Positions 15,201-28,699 of a stretch of DNA of 64,000 nucleotides are shown here, in pieces. Position 1 is the stretch's first letter, and every line of letters starts with the position of its first letter. The notes beneath the pieces are model-generated. The model searched no databases, was not told the origin of the DNA, and was given only the letters and a program-made list of their open reading frames with translations. Position numbers and translations under genes: made by a program. The DNA lies in NCBI GenBank assembly GCA_034620365.1, contig JAQGEQ010000263.1, forward strand, positions 1,674,001 through 1,738,000, written 5' to 3'. The stretch comes from Pegea sp. RAD2-039. Its lineage: Eukaryota > Chordata > Thaliacea > Salpida > Salpidae.

Positions 15201-17971
15201 ACAGTCATTCAACAAATAGTAGACTTTATTTACACCTCACAAACGCACTTAACAGGCTGTTATAAACTTTAATCACTAATTATGTAACATCGTTACATAT
15301 TTAACTTAAGTTTTTTTCTTTATATAATATTAAAAATTTCAATGTTTTTCTTTCCATACTTTACGTAAGTTAATTTTCAGTTTATTACTGATCTATTATT
15401 ATAACTAAATTTCATTTGAACGGCAGATTTAATCTCTAATTGAACTGTTACTATATTTACAGAATTTAATAGATTAATGAAAACCGCTTTAGCAAATTGC
15501 TGCTACTTTTGCGTATTGCATCTAATTTGCAAAGAAAAATATACTTTTATCATTTCAAGGTACTAAAGTATATTATGGGAATACCAATATACTTTTTTCA
15601 CGTGAAACTTATTAGCTGTTTTCAGATGATAATTGTTTTTTAAAAAGGTTTTTGTTAATTAATTAATAAAAGACGTTTTAATTATGTTTTGACGTCAATA
15701 TTCTTATAAGCAAATCTAGCAGACCAGAAACAATTCCAAAAACTGATTAAATAATACTAATAGAATTATTATAAGTTGAGTCAACTTTTAAGCCGTCAAA
15801 GTAAGAAGTAAACTCACTAAAATATGACTTTATTACTTACTGATAAGATGCTGAATCTTTCAAATAATAATCCTCATCATTATTTTTATCTTTAACTTTT
15901 TGTCTCGGTTCATATACACTTTCAAGGATTGAACGTTGCACTTTTTTGTTGTGATCCAAACCATTCAAAGTACTTTTGTTTGAAATAATCATACCAGATG
16001 TTTTAAAAAAATGACTAGTAGGGTCCAGCATAACAAAAATCAAACCTTCAATTTATAAATAGAGATTAGAATAAGTATTTTGTTGAATAAAAATTGTCTT
16101 CAAGAAGATAACTTATTGCTAAGTAAATAAGTAATTCGGTTTTAATAAAAAGCAAATGAAGGAAATGAAGTTTTCATTTTAATTAAAAGATTTAAATACT
16201 CTAAAATTTTCATTTATGCTTTTATTAACTTTTCAATATAGATTATCAGCTTTAAAACCAACTTCTAGGCTTTATTACTGTAAAAATAGACAACCAATAT
16301 GTTTACATCAATGCTTCACTAACATATGTACCAATTTAGTTGAATAAATACAAACAATTTAAATAGTATGTATATTTTTAAACACATGTTTTGATTATAT
16401 GTAACTTTTATCTAAAATAAACTTTTTTACAAAAAAAAATAGAGAGCCAACATCATGATATTAAATGAGAAGAAAGCTTGACAAAGAAAAGGAAATGTTT
16501 TCTGTACCGGAAATTTCTATTTTAACTCAATGTAGGATTTTATATTAACTAAAATAAAAATTTTGAGAATGAATTCAACTATATTCTAAATAGCCAACTG
16601 TCTGTTTGTATTTTTGATGTCTATATAAAGTATTAAAGTTAAATTTTCATGCTGTGATAATAATTGTAAGTATATAAATATTACTCCTAAAATTAATATT
16701 TCACATGAAGCTGTTTTAAGTTTTAACAGTTCAATAAATTAAATTAAGCTGACAAGGTTATCGAAAAAGTCAAAATTCAAAATCTAGCTTTGTTATTATT
16801 TATAAGTTTAAAGTTTAGTAGATCGTTTATTGAACTTTAGACTAGTATAAATTAGTATAAGAAGCTGTATAGAAAAATTGTGAAAAAATTGATAATGAAA
16901 GATTGTTTATAGAGAATGATTGATTTATTAAAAGACGTTAATTGTTTCATTGGCATATTACAACTGAAACAGTCTTTAAATTTTTCAAAAGATTAAACAT
17001 TCGATTTTCTAATAATTTTAAAGGTATTCACAAATTATTAGTTCTAGAATTCTAGTTGTAAGCATTTAGTTTCTAATAAAAAGTATTAAATATGAAAAGT
17101 TTTTAAACAAACATTTACAAAGTCTAAAATAATTACATTGATTAAATAAAGTCCTTTTTACTCTATAACAAATTTTTATAGCAAAAATACTCAATCTATA
17201 GCCACCTTTAAACTTTGGGGTGAACGGATGGAGTAATGGCGAGATATTTGAATAGAATTTCCATTCACGAATCGATAAACTTTTGCAAATTGTTAAATCA
17301 TCATATTTCAGCATATGAGCTCGTCCACTAACCTTCAAAAGAAACCTTTTTATATACAATTGAAATAATTACTTCACATACTTTTTATATATAAACTTAT
17401 TTGATAATAATTATACAGTTTTTAAGCAATGTTTTTGAAGCAATGGTTTTTTGCCAGCTACAACTAGTATACAAGTTACAAAAAATACAACATAATGCTA
17501 ACTCTGCGTTTTTTTGGTATTTATAACTTAAAAAACCAAAATATTTCCTTTAATTTGATATTCGTTTTTTTCAAAAAGCTTTGAAAAAGCATCACACAAT
17601 AAAATGTTTTTCTAAATTTTTATGTTAGAATTTATTGGTAATTTTTAAACAATAAATAAAAGTTTATCAGAGTTATAAAACTACTAAGAAAACTGAACAA
17701 ATGAACAAACTTAAAAATCACTAAAAACCAACAATTTTTTTATACGTTTTATAACCAAATATAGCTGAAAACTTGTTTAAAATCATTTTGAAGCTTAAAT
17801 TCTGTCTCTAAAGGGTACTTATGCAACTTCTTAAAAGAAAGATTTTTAAACAAAAAATACCTGATGAATAAACGAATCCAAAACTTTTTCTCCATTATGT
17901 TGACCAATTTCAACTTTAGATTGCTTCTCATCATAATCAGCAATCATTTCAGGACTTTTTGAAGTTAGCAT
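12249..17971 (-). CDS. Inositol hexakisphosphate kinase (IP6K family)
   Basis: This is an inositol polyphosphate kinase of 449 aa; human IP6K1 is 441. Exons are 17971-17861, 17332-17206, 16045-15841, 14904-14582, 12909-12734 and 12656-12249. An in-frame stop lies just upstream of the ATG. The N-terminus reads DSFIHQ-VSGRAHMLKYDD, matching the IP6K start (PFIHQVGGHSS). A spacer ends in NPWSLR (188-192), typical of IP6Ks rather than IPMK or IP3 3-kinase. The signature PxxxDxKxG is PCILDLKVG (270-278). SLLITYEG (384-391) and IDFAH (406-410) supply metal and ATP-site residues. IP6Ks phosphorylate InsP6 to the pyrophosphate 5-InsP7, using ATP, in cytosol and nucleus. Two donors are weak (GTGGCT after exon 2, GTTTGA after exon 4). 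The last codons read DLKDVSN-stop, but GTGAGT at that point could also be a donor to a further exon. Confidence 0.93.
13420..13505. promoter_or_regulatory. GC-richer intronic patch with full CRE palindrome
   Basis: Inside the fourth IP6K intron, TGACGTCA, the full CREB/ATF palindrome, is followed by a roughly 60-base GC-richer stretch with several CpGs (GCACGCCTCG, ACGACGTTACCGG). It may be an intronic enhancer or alternative promoter. Function is inferred from one motif only. Confidence 0.25.
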
Positions 17972-19921
17972 GACAATTGTTTAGTAAATAATTGTCTTAG
18001 TTTCTAAATATTAGTTGTTTACAATGATTTAATCAAAACTAATAAGTTTCTAAAATAATACTGCAAACAAGCTTTAAAAGATTCTGAAATTGTTAGACAA
18101 TGCAAAGAACAAGTTGATGATTCATCTTGTTTTAAAACTATTTAATTCTATCAAACTGTTACTAATACGGTTTATTGAAAAACTGTTTTTACATTCAACT
18201 TTGTAAAGTAAGGAAAAATAAACAAAATGAAATATAGACAAATGAACAAAGTTCAAAATCTACATTAAAAATTCTAAGCAAATATTAAACTTGATTTGTT
18301 TACTTAAATGTTACTAGTCAACAAACACCAGGTCAATTTATTTTTAAATATAAATCTTACAGTCAGTAGTAAATAAATCTTAATGCTGTTCAATATTTAG
18401 TAGGCCTAAAGCTGTAATCAATGAAAGCTACTTCTGAAAATATTTTTTTGATTTATGAGAAAGGAAAATAAACTATAATGTAATTTTTTTGCTGCGAAAA
18501 ACGCTAACGATCAAAAATATTACATGATAAGCTCAGATTTACAATCATGATAAGAATTGATTGCTTAGTTTGAACATATGTTCACTGATCACATAGTAAG
18601 TATCTATCGAATCTATAAGAATCTTATAACATCAAGTTTAATTGAAAAGTTATTGTTGATTGAAAAAGTTTAGAAATAAGCAATTAAACTCATAAAACTT
18701 TTCTCTAAAATAACTTTAGTCTTATGTTTCTAGGTTTCAAATTCTTAGTAAGATACTATTTCAATAACCGTAAATGATTAACTGGTAACATATTTATTTC
18801 AAATAAAAATAAACTTACTCCAACCTTGCAACAAAAATTGTCTAAGAAGCTCAATAAGTTGTATAGATAATATTATGTAATTACTAATAAATAAACTTTA
18901 AGAGAAACCAGACTAAAGTGTTCAACTTTTACTAATAATAATTTTCTTCAATTTTTATTTTAAAAATATCAATTATATAACAAGAGAGCAATAAAAGCTA
19001 GAAACTACTTGTTGAATATTTAACCTTTGTTGGTGTTGTCAGAACAGAAATAACTTTTGTGGAAGCTAACCACATACTAAAGTAAAATTAGCCAGGTTTC
19101 TTAATCAACATTTCTACCTTTCAATTAAAGCTTTTACAAAATTTAAATAAATAGTATAAGTCTTTCAATATCTCTTTTGACTGATAAATCTTAAGAAATT
19201 TTATTGAATCATAATTTTGTTGCATTTTGTTCTTATTTTTTAACAGAAGAGTATCATAAACACAAAGCCTACTGCTAGCTTTACTAACTATCACTGCGAA
19301 GTAAACGAGACAAATACAAAAAAAGAAAATTCTTCATCAAAAGAAGGTTTGCGGTTTGAAATTTTACTAAAAAGTTTCATTAAGTTTTCTTCGAAAAACA
19401 ATCTGTACTATTAATCCAAATATAAATAAAAAATGATTTTTACAGAAAATAGCCGAAAAACTTCTTATTATCACTTTATTTGTCCTAATAATAGATATAA
19501 GCGGTTTATGTTGTTTCACTTCAATAGTAGTCACAAGCAACGTATTTTTCAAGTGAATCTTTCTTTCTCCTGAAACCAAAAGACGCCTCCAGGCGAGAAA
19601 GTGGCTAAGGAGAAAACTCACTTTTGTGTTTAGTTTAATTTTGATATTTTCTCATTTAATTATTATTAAATTTTATGTTTTATCCTAAGTGATTTTATTT
19701 AGTGAAACCATGTTTATAATAAAGCTCTATATCTACACTAGGAAAGCAGAAAACATCCTTTAAGAGAATATTGAAAAATACAAACAGCTTATAAACTTTT
19801 TAATGTTTTCACACTTTATGTAAACTTTATAATTTGTTTACATTCTTTTTTTTTAATAGTTTTTTAAGGAACAACTTTTGATTGGTAAAAAGGTAAAAAA
19901 ATGCTATTTACTTTAAAAGAA

Positions 19922-19948
19922 CATTATTTATTTATTTATTTATCTATA
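19922..19948. repeat. (TTTA)n microsatellite
   Basis: About five imperfect units of TTTA occur in a row. No function is suggested. Confidence 0.6.
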
Positions 19949-21650
19949 TATTTCAAACATTTTTTAAACTAGAAGAAAATTGTTTAATTTTGAAACTCAA
20001 GTATTAACAATATTACAAATTTCTAAGACTTGCATAACATTTTATTTCAAGCTAATATTTTACAATCTTTCTGATATCTTGGCCTTTTATGGTACACAAG
20101 ATTTTGGTTTTATACAAAAATAGTTGTTTTTAAATAGATAAATATTTAAAAATAAATCAAGTGTCGATGAGTCTTTTAGCATGTAAGTAAAAAAATTGAC
20201 TGACTAATAAAAAGCTATTACTACTAATGACTCATTTTCATACCTGGCAAAGTCTAAAACTTAAATATCTGATTATTTTCAACTTTGATAAGCTCTTTTA
20301 AAGCTTTGAGGACGACAAGCTTAGAAGTTATTCATGGTTCACTTGGCTTTCTGACCTGGTCTACTTTTATCGTTAAAATAATCTGAAAATTTAATAGTGA
20401 TGAAGATAAAAATTTCTGTAAAAATATTGTGACTGCTAAAGTACTAAAAAGACGTATCTTTTAAAAAATGATTACTCAAATAAACCTCAATTTTATCTTT
20501 ACAAAAATTTAAATCTGTTTTTACAGTTTAACCTTTATGATAAAAAAGTCTTATTAAAATAAAAACATTTTTCAATCTAAAACCACAGCAATTGCAAAAT
20601 ACAACTTCTAAGTATCAGATTGCAAATTGATTTTGGTTTCACATTATTACTCTTAGGTCATATGAAATTCGCCTAGAAAACTTTAACTTTTTATAGTAGC
20701 TTAAAAATATTTGGTTTTACAAAAAACCTATTTTTCATAGCAAAAACACATAAATTTGTGCTTAATTTTGTCAATTGTTCTAGTAAAAGTTAAATAAATA
20801 ATAGTATCTACTATGATAACCCAAAGAAAAGTTAAAAGTTGAATACTATCTAGCAATAAGCTTCTAAAAATCTTCTACTAAAAGTAATTTTAATAGTTGT
20901 TGACTCAGTTTTAAAGGATTTTATAATTGACCATCTACTTACTTTGAATAAATTAAATTTAAATTAACTTTAAATAAATTATACAAAACATGAGTTCAAA
21001 TTGGTAAAAATTGTAATTTAAATTAATCAGGAAAATGTAATTCTGTATATAAAAAAACTTTTAATGAAAAAAAGTTTTGAAATAACATCAACTTACTAGT
21101 GTGTGTCAACTTAAGTTAATTAGATACTTGGAATCTGATATAAATATTAAAAGTACATTCTTTAAAAAAAGTTTCTAAAACTTTTCGATAGCAATAATAT
21201 TAAAGTTAAATAACAAAATCAAAGGTTTACACTGACTGTTTTATAAATAAATAAATTCTTTTATAGTCAATGGTGATATTTAAAAAGTAATTTACTAGAT
21301 CTTTTAAAAATATCTAAAAAATAAACTAAACATGAAGTCATTGTTAGTATTTTAAATGTTTTCTTTAATTCTTTTGGTTATACGCTTTTAAATATGGTTA
21401 TTACAGTTGATTATTGATCCAAACGCGTATAATATTGTATTTAAGCAAAAATTAATATCCTTACAACTGATATAAAATGTATAATAGCTTTTTTACCTAA
21501 TTCCTAAATAAATTTCTCAAGTATATGAATTTATCATAGTACAATTTATACAGTATATAGATCTGTAAATAAAAAATTATTGTAATCTGAAAGAAAACTT
21601 TCTTTAAAGATATATATTATTCTAGATATCAGTGATAAAACTTATAGCAG

Positions 21651-21688
21651 TATTAAATTTAGTATAAATTTAGTATTAAATTTAGTAC
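21651..21688. repeat. Three-unit 11-12-base tandem repeat
   Basis: The units TATTAAATTTAG, TATAAATTTAG and TATTAAATTTAG follow one another directly. This is a small local duplication in AT-rich DNA. Confidence 0.6.
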
Positions 21689-22727
21689 ATTTACATCAAT
21701 TGTCATAAATAATTTACTGGAAAACTCTTACCACTAATCAATTTGCATATCTTTTTCATTGACTAAATATTTAAGTATATTTTTGATAATATCTTTAAGT
21801 TGGATCAGTTGTTGATTCTTAAAAAAACGATATCTATTATATAATCCTTACATGAAAACATATTTTCGGTTGATATTTAATCTTGTTTTACGGTTTTGTT
21901 ATTAAAATAAATATTTTAAAGTAAAAATGTTAGTTTTGATCAATTAATAATTATAAACAGTTTAAATTAAATATATTTTTGCTATTAAACCTTTTATTTC
22001 TTTATACTTATTTTCCGTTATAATTTAGGGTTAAGTAGGTTCATTAAAATTTATGAAAAAATTAATAAACAAAATAATATCCTTTATTATTTAGACAATA
22101 GCTGAATAATTGTAAATCATTGTTTATTTTTGTTTATCATTTTTGATATTTTGTCGGCTTATTTATTTTCCAGACTAAATTTATTTGTTTATTATTTTAT
22201 GATTAAAATAAACTGAAAATCAAATACTTAAAATGGATAATTTGACATTGAAGCGAACTAACAACAGCTTAAAATTTAATTTATTTTCTTATAAACTTTA
22301 TTTGAAGAGATTTATTAATACTAGAAAAGATTCTTTAAATAATTTATTCAAAATTAGATTATGAAAATAAGATCTATGAGTAAAATTTTTGAATTGAAGT
22401 TAATAATTACGAGCTATTATAATAAAGATATATCAGTTTTTAACGTTTATTTTTTTATCAACTTTTTAATTTTGACCATTGTTGACAATTTAAACAATAG
22501 TTTAATTGTGGAATTAATAAAATGCAAATTTTTTGTGAAACTGATTTAAATATATTTTCTGTCATAAACAAGTAATTATTTTTTCTAATAATTTGTATTT
22601 ATTCTAAACTAACTACTTTAATTTTTTTTAAACATTATTCATTGGTATAAAAATATATTTTAGTTTTATGTGATTAATTTTTTTTATTCTTTAGAAAAAA
22701 AACAGCATTTTATTGATTGATTTTTTG

Positions 22728-25700
22728 ATGGCTATTATTAGGAATGCTGTACAAATATCAATATATTGGCTGACATTTCATGTTTTGATTGACTTTGCTC
22801 TAGTAGCTGAGAAAACTCAGCAAGTTCAAGTTGTATTGCTTACAAATTTTTCTGAAATGGAGAAAAAAGATTTCTATGCGAAATTTAATTTGTTTCTTGA
22901 CAATATATCATTGAATTTTTCACTTCATTTCAAGTAAGTATTTCAAAAAATGAAAACTGTTTTATTTTCAATTTATAAAAGTAAACATTTTTCAGTTAAT
23001 CAACTTTAATAAATTTTAGAGTAAAAAATATTCTAAATTTTTGTAATAATTTAAGTTATACTTTAACTTTAGAAATTATACTCAACATTCATTATTTGAA
23101 CCTCAATTTTTGAAACGTTTAAATGCTTATTTAGTTGAAAAAAGAGTTGATATAATAATTACTAAAATGGATGGAAAACTACTTCAACAGGTAAGCCTAA
23201 TATTTTTTTTAATTTCTGAAGTACTAGAATTATAATAAAAAAAACTATAAATATTGATTATTAGATGATGTAAAGCCTTTTCTGAATTAAACCTTTTGGT
23301 TTTTTAGTGTTTTCATCACTTTAATATTTAAAAAAAGATAATTATAGCTTGAGTTTATTGATTATTATAGGTATTAAGCTTAAATAATCATTTTAAATTA
23401 AAAAAATATTTTAAATCTATTAAAATTAAGCTCAATTTACAAAAAAAAATATTAGTAAAATAATATCTAACATAATCTTTACTTGAAACTTCTAATTATA
23501 TAAAAAAATAGTTAGTAAATTGTTTAATTGAAATTACATGAGATGACATCATTCTAAAAACATTAAAACAAATTAGCTAATTTAATCATCTCACTTAAAA
23601 ACAAACTTTATCATTACCTAGTTTTTTCAAAATATTTCCAAATTGATAAATTTATATCTTAATTTCATAGTATTATAAATTTGTTGTTTAAACTTTTCTA
23701 AATACCAAGGCGACTAATTGTAATGAAATCTAAGTAAATCTGTAGATCTATCCTCTATCTATAATCAATAATATCTTGCTGGTATCTTCTTGTTCTTCAT
23801 CACTAATTTTAGAAGTTGATGTATTACCAAATCTGATTTGCTTGCAACCTTCAATATTTGATCAAATTCAGGTAGTTAAGAACATAGGTTGGTAGATTTA
23901 ATGTTTATAGACCTTACTAGTTGTTGATATAGTAATATATCCTTTTAATTTATCTTTGGTGGTCTAAATTTATTTTTATTTATTTAATGCAGTTACAAAT
24001 GATGTTTATGTCAGGTAGAGAATTAATTTTAATTACAATGATTAAAACATCAAAGACATTTTTTCCAGATTTCCTTCTTAATTACCAACTCTCTTAAATA
24101 CAAACAACTAAGTATTTTCACAACAAGCAGTTTGGATAATAGAGACTTACAAGATGTAATTGATGTCGTGTCGAATCGACTTAACTTTCAAATTAACATC
24201 AATAAAAATCAGTGCAATGTAAGATTATCAAGTTTGTTGTTTAAACTTTCTGTTTGATAACTTTTTTAATAAGTTTTTATCTTTGAAACAAATTATGTGA
24301 AGATTTGATAAAATGGTTTCTCAACATTTTTAGCTTCAACGTTTACTGAATATTTTTGAGTTGTCATTTCAAAATTGTTTATGATCATATCTAAATTCGT
24401 AAATTTTGATTTTAGAGCTACTAACTATTTAATAAAATGAACAAGATTACATTTCCTTGATTAAAACAATTAAACTAGAAATATTATTGTTTAATATTTG
24501 AGGTTTAATATATTTAAGAAAACTTATTATCTATGTTATTAGCATCTGTACATGATATTATCTGTTGCAATTTTAGTCTGCTATCTCTAGATTGTTTAAA
24601 TGATTTTTCTAAGTTTATCTGAAGAAATATGATTTATTTTTAACATTATTTTTTATGACGTCCATAAAACCAGATCTACAAACTCCTCTGTAGCTTTAAA
24701 TCATTTTGTTGTTTTGTAGCTTAATTGCAACTCAAGTGATATATTAAGCAAATTACAACAGCTCAAAAACCTTTCTCCTCATGTTGTACTTCTTACTAAG
24801 GATTGCTGTTTGTTAGAAACACTCGTCCAAGCTCATGTTCTTAATATGAAATCATCTAGTGGTTGGTTGTTTATCACTGCAGAACATATAAACTTAGATT
24901 CATATAATCAAACAGAATGTAGTAAGTTCCTAAAGTTCTTTTTAATTAGACTTGAATAAAGAAATATTGAAATGATCATTTTAATGATATCTTTTTTACA
25001 GTGTTTTATAAATGAAAACTGTTCTACATTTTACATAAAACTTTAAATTTGTTCAGGTGTGTTAGTTATAAAGAAATTGCTTGGGAATATAAGTTCATTG
25101 GAAATAATAAACGAATTTTATCTAAACAAATCAGATTTATATGAAAGCACAGATAGAGTGAATCAAATGATGTTATCTTTTCTTTTGATAGCTAAACATG
25201 TCAACCAGATATTAACAAATAAAGCAAGTTTAATTTCTTAACTTTTATAAGTTTTAAATTATTTAGTAAAGATATTTTTAGAATATTTGGATTCTGTTAG
25301 TTGCTTAATTACAATTTATTGTAAATAGTAGTTAATCATAAAAAGGTTAATAGATTTTAAACACAATTCACTCTTTCAACAAATCTTTATTTTTTATCAT
25401 ACTTTCTTTATACAGTTTAGATAATTTTGTTATATTTTAATCGGTACATCTAATTACTAGAGATCTGACTTGTTAATCAATCATCTTCAAGATACTACCC
25501 AACAAACCAATGATGAATTCAATTTGATTTTATTATCACCACAAAATCGAACAATTGTTGGTAAAATTATCAATAACACCATCATACAACTCAACAAAAA
25601 ACCTTTTTCAATTAAACCTGTATCTCATAACAAGTCAGATTTATTTCTAAGAATCGTTACAATTATAGAAAAACCTTTCATAGACTTTAACGGCTTTAAA

Positions 25701-27230
25701 TTTACTGGTCAGTGCGTAGATCTCCTAGAAGTATTATCAAAAACAGCTCAATTTAGATATGAGATAAAACTAGTTAATGATGGCTTCTATGGAGAATTCA
25801 ATAGTACTGTACGTGAAGGTTGGAATGGTTTAATTGGTTCAGTAATCAACGATAAAGCTGATTTAATTGTAGCTCCTCTTATAGTTACTCCAGCTCGTTT
25901 AAAAGTTATTAAATTTCTTCCTTCGTTTATTGATGTTGGAATTAAATTTATCTATCGACGTGAAAACAAATTTCGGCAAAATTACAATCCATTTGCTTTT
26001 CTCAGTCCTTTTGCTTTTAGTGTTTATATCTCAATTATTGTAACTGTTGTTTTAATTGCAATTGTCCTTAACATTTTATCAAAAATTAGTCCTTATGGGA
26101 ACCGTGGACACTTTTTTCATGTATCTGAATGGAACAATTGCAAAATGATGTACTTACCAAAGTCGCTAAAATATAAACGAAAGCATGCAGAGAGAAGTAT
26201 GGGTATAAACAATTCGCTTTATTTTGTATGGGCTTCTCTATTTTGGCAATCACCTGATACTGTACCTCGTTCTGTATCTCAAAGAGTTCTTACAGTTGCC
26301 TGGTATCTAGCAGCAGTGATTTTTGTTGCAACATACACTGCTAACCTAGTTTCTATTCTCTCTAATAAAGAAAATCATATACATCATACTGATATTGATT
26401 CTATCAGTCAGTTGATGACTTATACTGGTTTCAAATACGGGACAGTCCCCAATAGCGCTGTATCTTCCTTACTACGAACGTCAAAACTTCGATTTGCTCG
26501 CAAGTTGTATGAATTGATGGATATGGAATATCCACCAATCTCAAATTCGACCCAAGCTCTCAAACTAGTCAACAGTGATCATTTTGCATTTTTCTGGGAC
26601 TCTTTGACCCTAGAACACGCCGAAAGAGTCAGCAATTGTTCCCTAAAATCAGTTGAAGCCCCGTTTGGTCGTATGGAATATGCATTTGCTGTTAGTATGT
26701 CTTCACCTTACTACGATTTGCTGACATCTCATCTACATCAGCTTAACGCAAAAGGATTTATTCGCGCTCTCCAACACAAGTATCAACTCGGTGTTCAATC
26801 TTGCTTAGATACTGATGTAGCTGGTGAACGCGTTCGTCAATTAACTGTTGCTGACTTGGCTGGTGTTTTCTACGTCATGGCTGGAAGCATGGTGTTAGGT
26901 TTCATAGTTTTAGTTGCTGAATGGTTACTTACTGCTTGGAATGATCTTAATCAGACCTCGCAGGTAAATGTAACTACATTTAATGAAGCTCTGAGAGCTC
27001 GATTTAATCGCGTAAGAATGAATGCGGTTGAACATTGGTTACCTGGAGTTGACCGCTTTACTAGAAAGTTCTCGAATTTACGTTTTACCACTCAGCAAGA
27101 AGCTGATGAAATTTTAAAGAATCGTTTGAATCGGAATCATTTCAGGAAACGCTTATCGCTGGAAGTTGAAGAATCTACAGATAATAAGCGATTAAAAAGC
27201 TCTTTGTCACTTCCGAGTCGCCCATATTGA
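22728..27230 (+). CDS. Ionotropic glutamate receptor subunit, NMDA-type features
   Basis: This is an 870-aa ligand-gated cation channel subunit. Exons are 22728-22933, 23073-23190, 24069-24218, 24720-24921, 25057-25223 and 25461-27230; phases close if intron 5 is GC-AG. A signal peptide occupies about residues 1-28. A short amino-terminal domain precedes the ligand-binding S1 half, with YEIKLVNDGFYG, WNGLIGSV and the binding Arg427 in APLIVTPAR. M1 is about 465-488 and the pore loop about 536-550. M3 contains TYTANL (572-577), the SYTANL gate motif. S2 has YGTVPNSA and FAFFWDS, where Asp661 replaces the AMPA/kainate Glu, as in NMDA receptors. Cys674 and Cys729 form the conserved S2 disulfide. 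M4 is about 747-771, followed by a basic tail. The pore reads SLFWQSPD and lacks the NMDA asparagine. It should act at synaptic plasma membranes. The N-terminal junctions are less certain than exon 6. Confidence 0.9.
25224..25460 (+). other. Candidate GC-AG intron in the receptor gene
   Basis: The fifth intron appears to start with GCAAGT and end with TACTAG. This is the only junction I found that joins the open frame of 25057-25223 to that of 25461-27230 in phase. GT donors nearby either break the phase or remove conserved-looking sequence. Confidence 0.5.
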
Positions 27231-27657
27231 AAAAAAAGTAAAAATGGAAACAATATTTTTGCTTACAGATAGAATTGTATTTTTATGAGGCTGAAATTTG
27301 TTATAAGTTTTTAAGAGAGTTTAAAAATCATTCTAAGTATTTGTACAATTCAACAAATCTTAAGATAGTAAGCTCTTAATTACTAACAAGTCAAAAAACT
27401 TCTCTTACAAACCAATCTTACATTAAGTGATGGTGGATACAAAAACTTCATCAGCTATTAGCACGCAAAAGAGAACATTGATCTAAATAGTAGTTTGCTT
27501 GTTCCTTGAAAAATATCATCGGAAATGATAGTGACTTAATTTATGGTGACTAGGAATTACTCATTTTTTTTGTACTTAAGTGGATAATTTTATCAGTTTT
27601 TTTTGGTTTTAATTACATTTAATTTAACTTTTTGTCAAGCTTTCTATAAATTATTCC

Positions 27658-27663
27658 AATAAA
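27658..27663 (+). terminator. Poly(A) signal candidate, receptor gene
   Basis: AATAAA (in CCAATAAAGTATG) lies about 430 bases past the receptor stop codon. Support is by hexamer and position only. Confidence 0.35.
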
Positions 27664-28699
27664 GTATGTCATAAATACACCAGAAAAAAAAAGTTATTTA
27701 CTTTTCTACTAGTAATAAAATTTAATGTTTCTCATCAATATTTATGAGCTAGTAATGTAGGAGTAACAGTACAATAAACTCAATTAACTAACGTTTTCAT
27801 AAAATATTTCTTTTCAAATTAACACTTTTATTAATTTTAACCCCAGATAAAATAATAAAGTAAAAGCTACAATTTTTTAAGAGTAAATTCTATAACAGCT
27901 TGTTGAGGTTTAAAGCATTTAAATTTATTCTTTTTTATTTAAATTAAAATGTTAATAGTAGTTGTAAAATCAATAAGTAAATATCAACTACAAATTTCAA
28001 AAAGAAAGTAGATACTGTTAAAATAAGTGAAAGTCAAAATCACCAGGAAGTTGTAGTCCATGTCAACTAATTTGTTTCTGTCATACTAATGAAATTCTTT
28101 GACTTTTCAGTTGGTCATAACATTTCAGCTTAAGACCAACACTTGAAAAAGGTTGTAATAAAAATCTAACAAGTTAAAAATTTAGGTAATGTGTCAGTAA
28201 ATCATATCGATAATTTGTGATCATGACTTATAATAATTCATATATCACTGATAATTTCACATCTATAATTAATCTTACAAAATTATTTTAATTCTAATTT
28301 TTTTTTAAGTTTAATGATGTTTTGTTGACTAAAAACATAAGTTTAAGAGTTTCTCCTAACAAACAGGCTTAACAATTTTCTTCCTTATTAAACTGTGATG
28401 CATTAATTGTAAAAAATTAGAAAAAATAAATAAATTTATCAGTTCTATTAGAAGTTTTAACTATCCAAGTAAGAATATTGAACAATGAAGTTTTAAGAAC
28501 AAAAGTTTGAATTAAATCCCATTTGATTTGTTTAAATCTTAACTTCACATTATTTGAAAATCAATAAATTTTCAATTTCCAGTAATAATCGTTCAAACAA
28601 AAGTAAAAACTTAATCACTACAAGGATTTATCGTTTATGCGGTTTACTTTGTTGGTAGTTTATTTTATGACTAAACTTAAATATTATAAGATGTGGTAT
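27664..28699. other. AT-rich spacer
   Basis: No exon, RNA gene or repeat can be supported. Confidence 0.5.

Larger units (their letters stand above)
17972..22727. other. 4.8-kb AT-rich region between divergent genes
   Basis: It separates the divergently transcribed IP6K and glutamate receptor genes, so both promoters should lie at its ends. I see no exon. It contains a TTTA-rich microsatellite near 19925-19945 and a short tandem repeat at 21651-21688. Confidence 0.5.

Noticed and set aside
17749-17943. Minus-strand frame of 64 codons
   Set aside because: It overlaps IP6K exon 1 in another frame; the IP6K frame has the family motif FIHQ.
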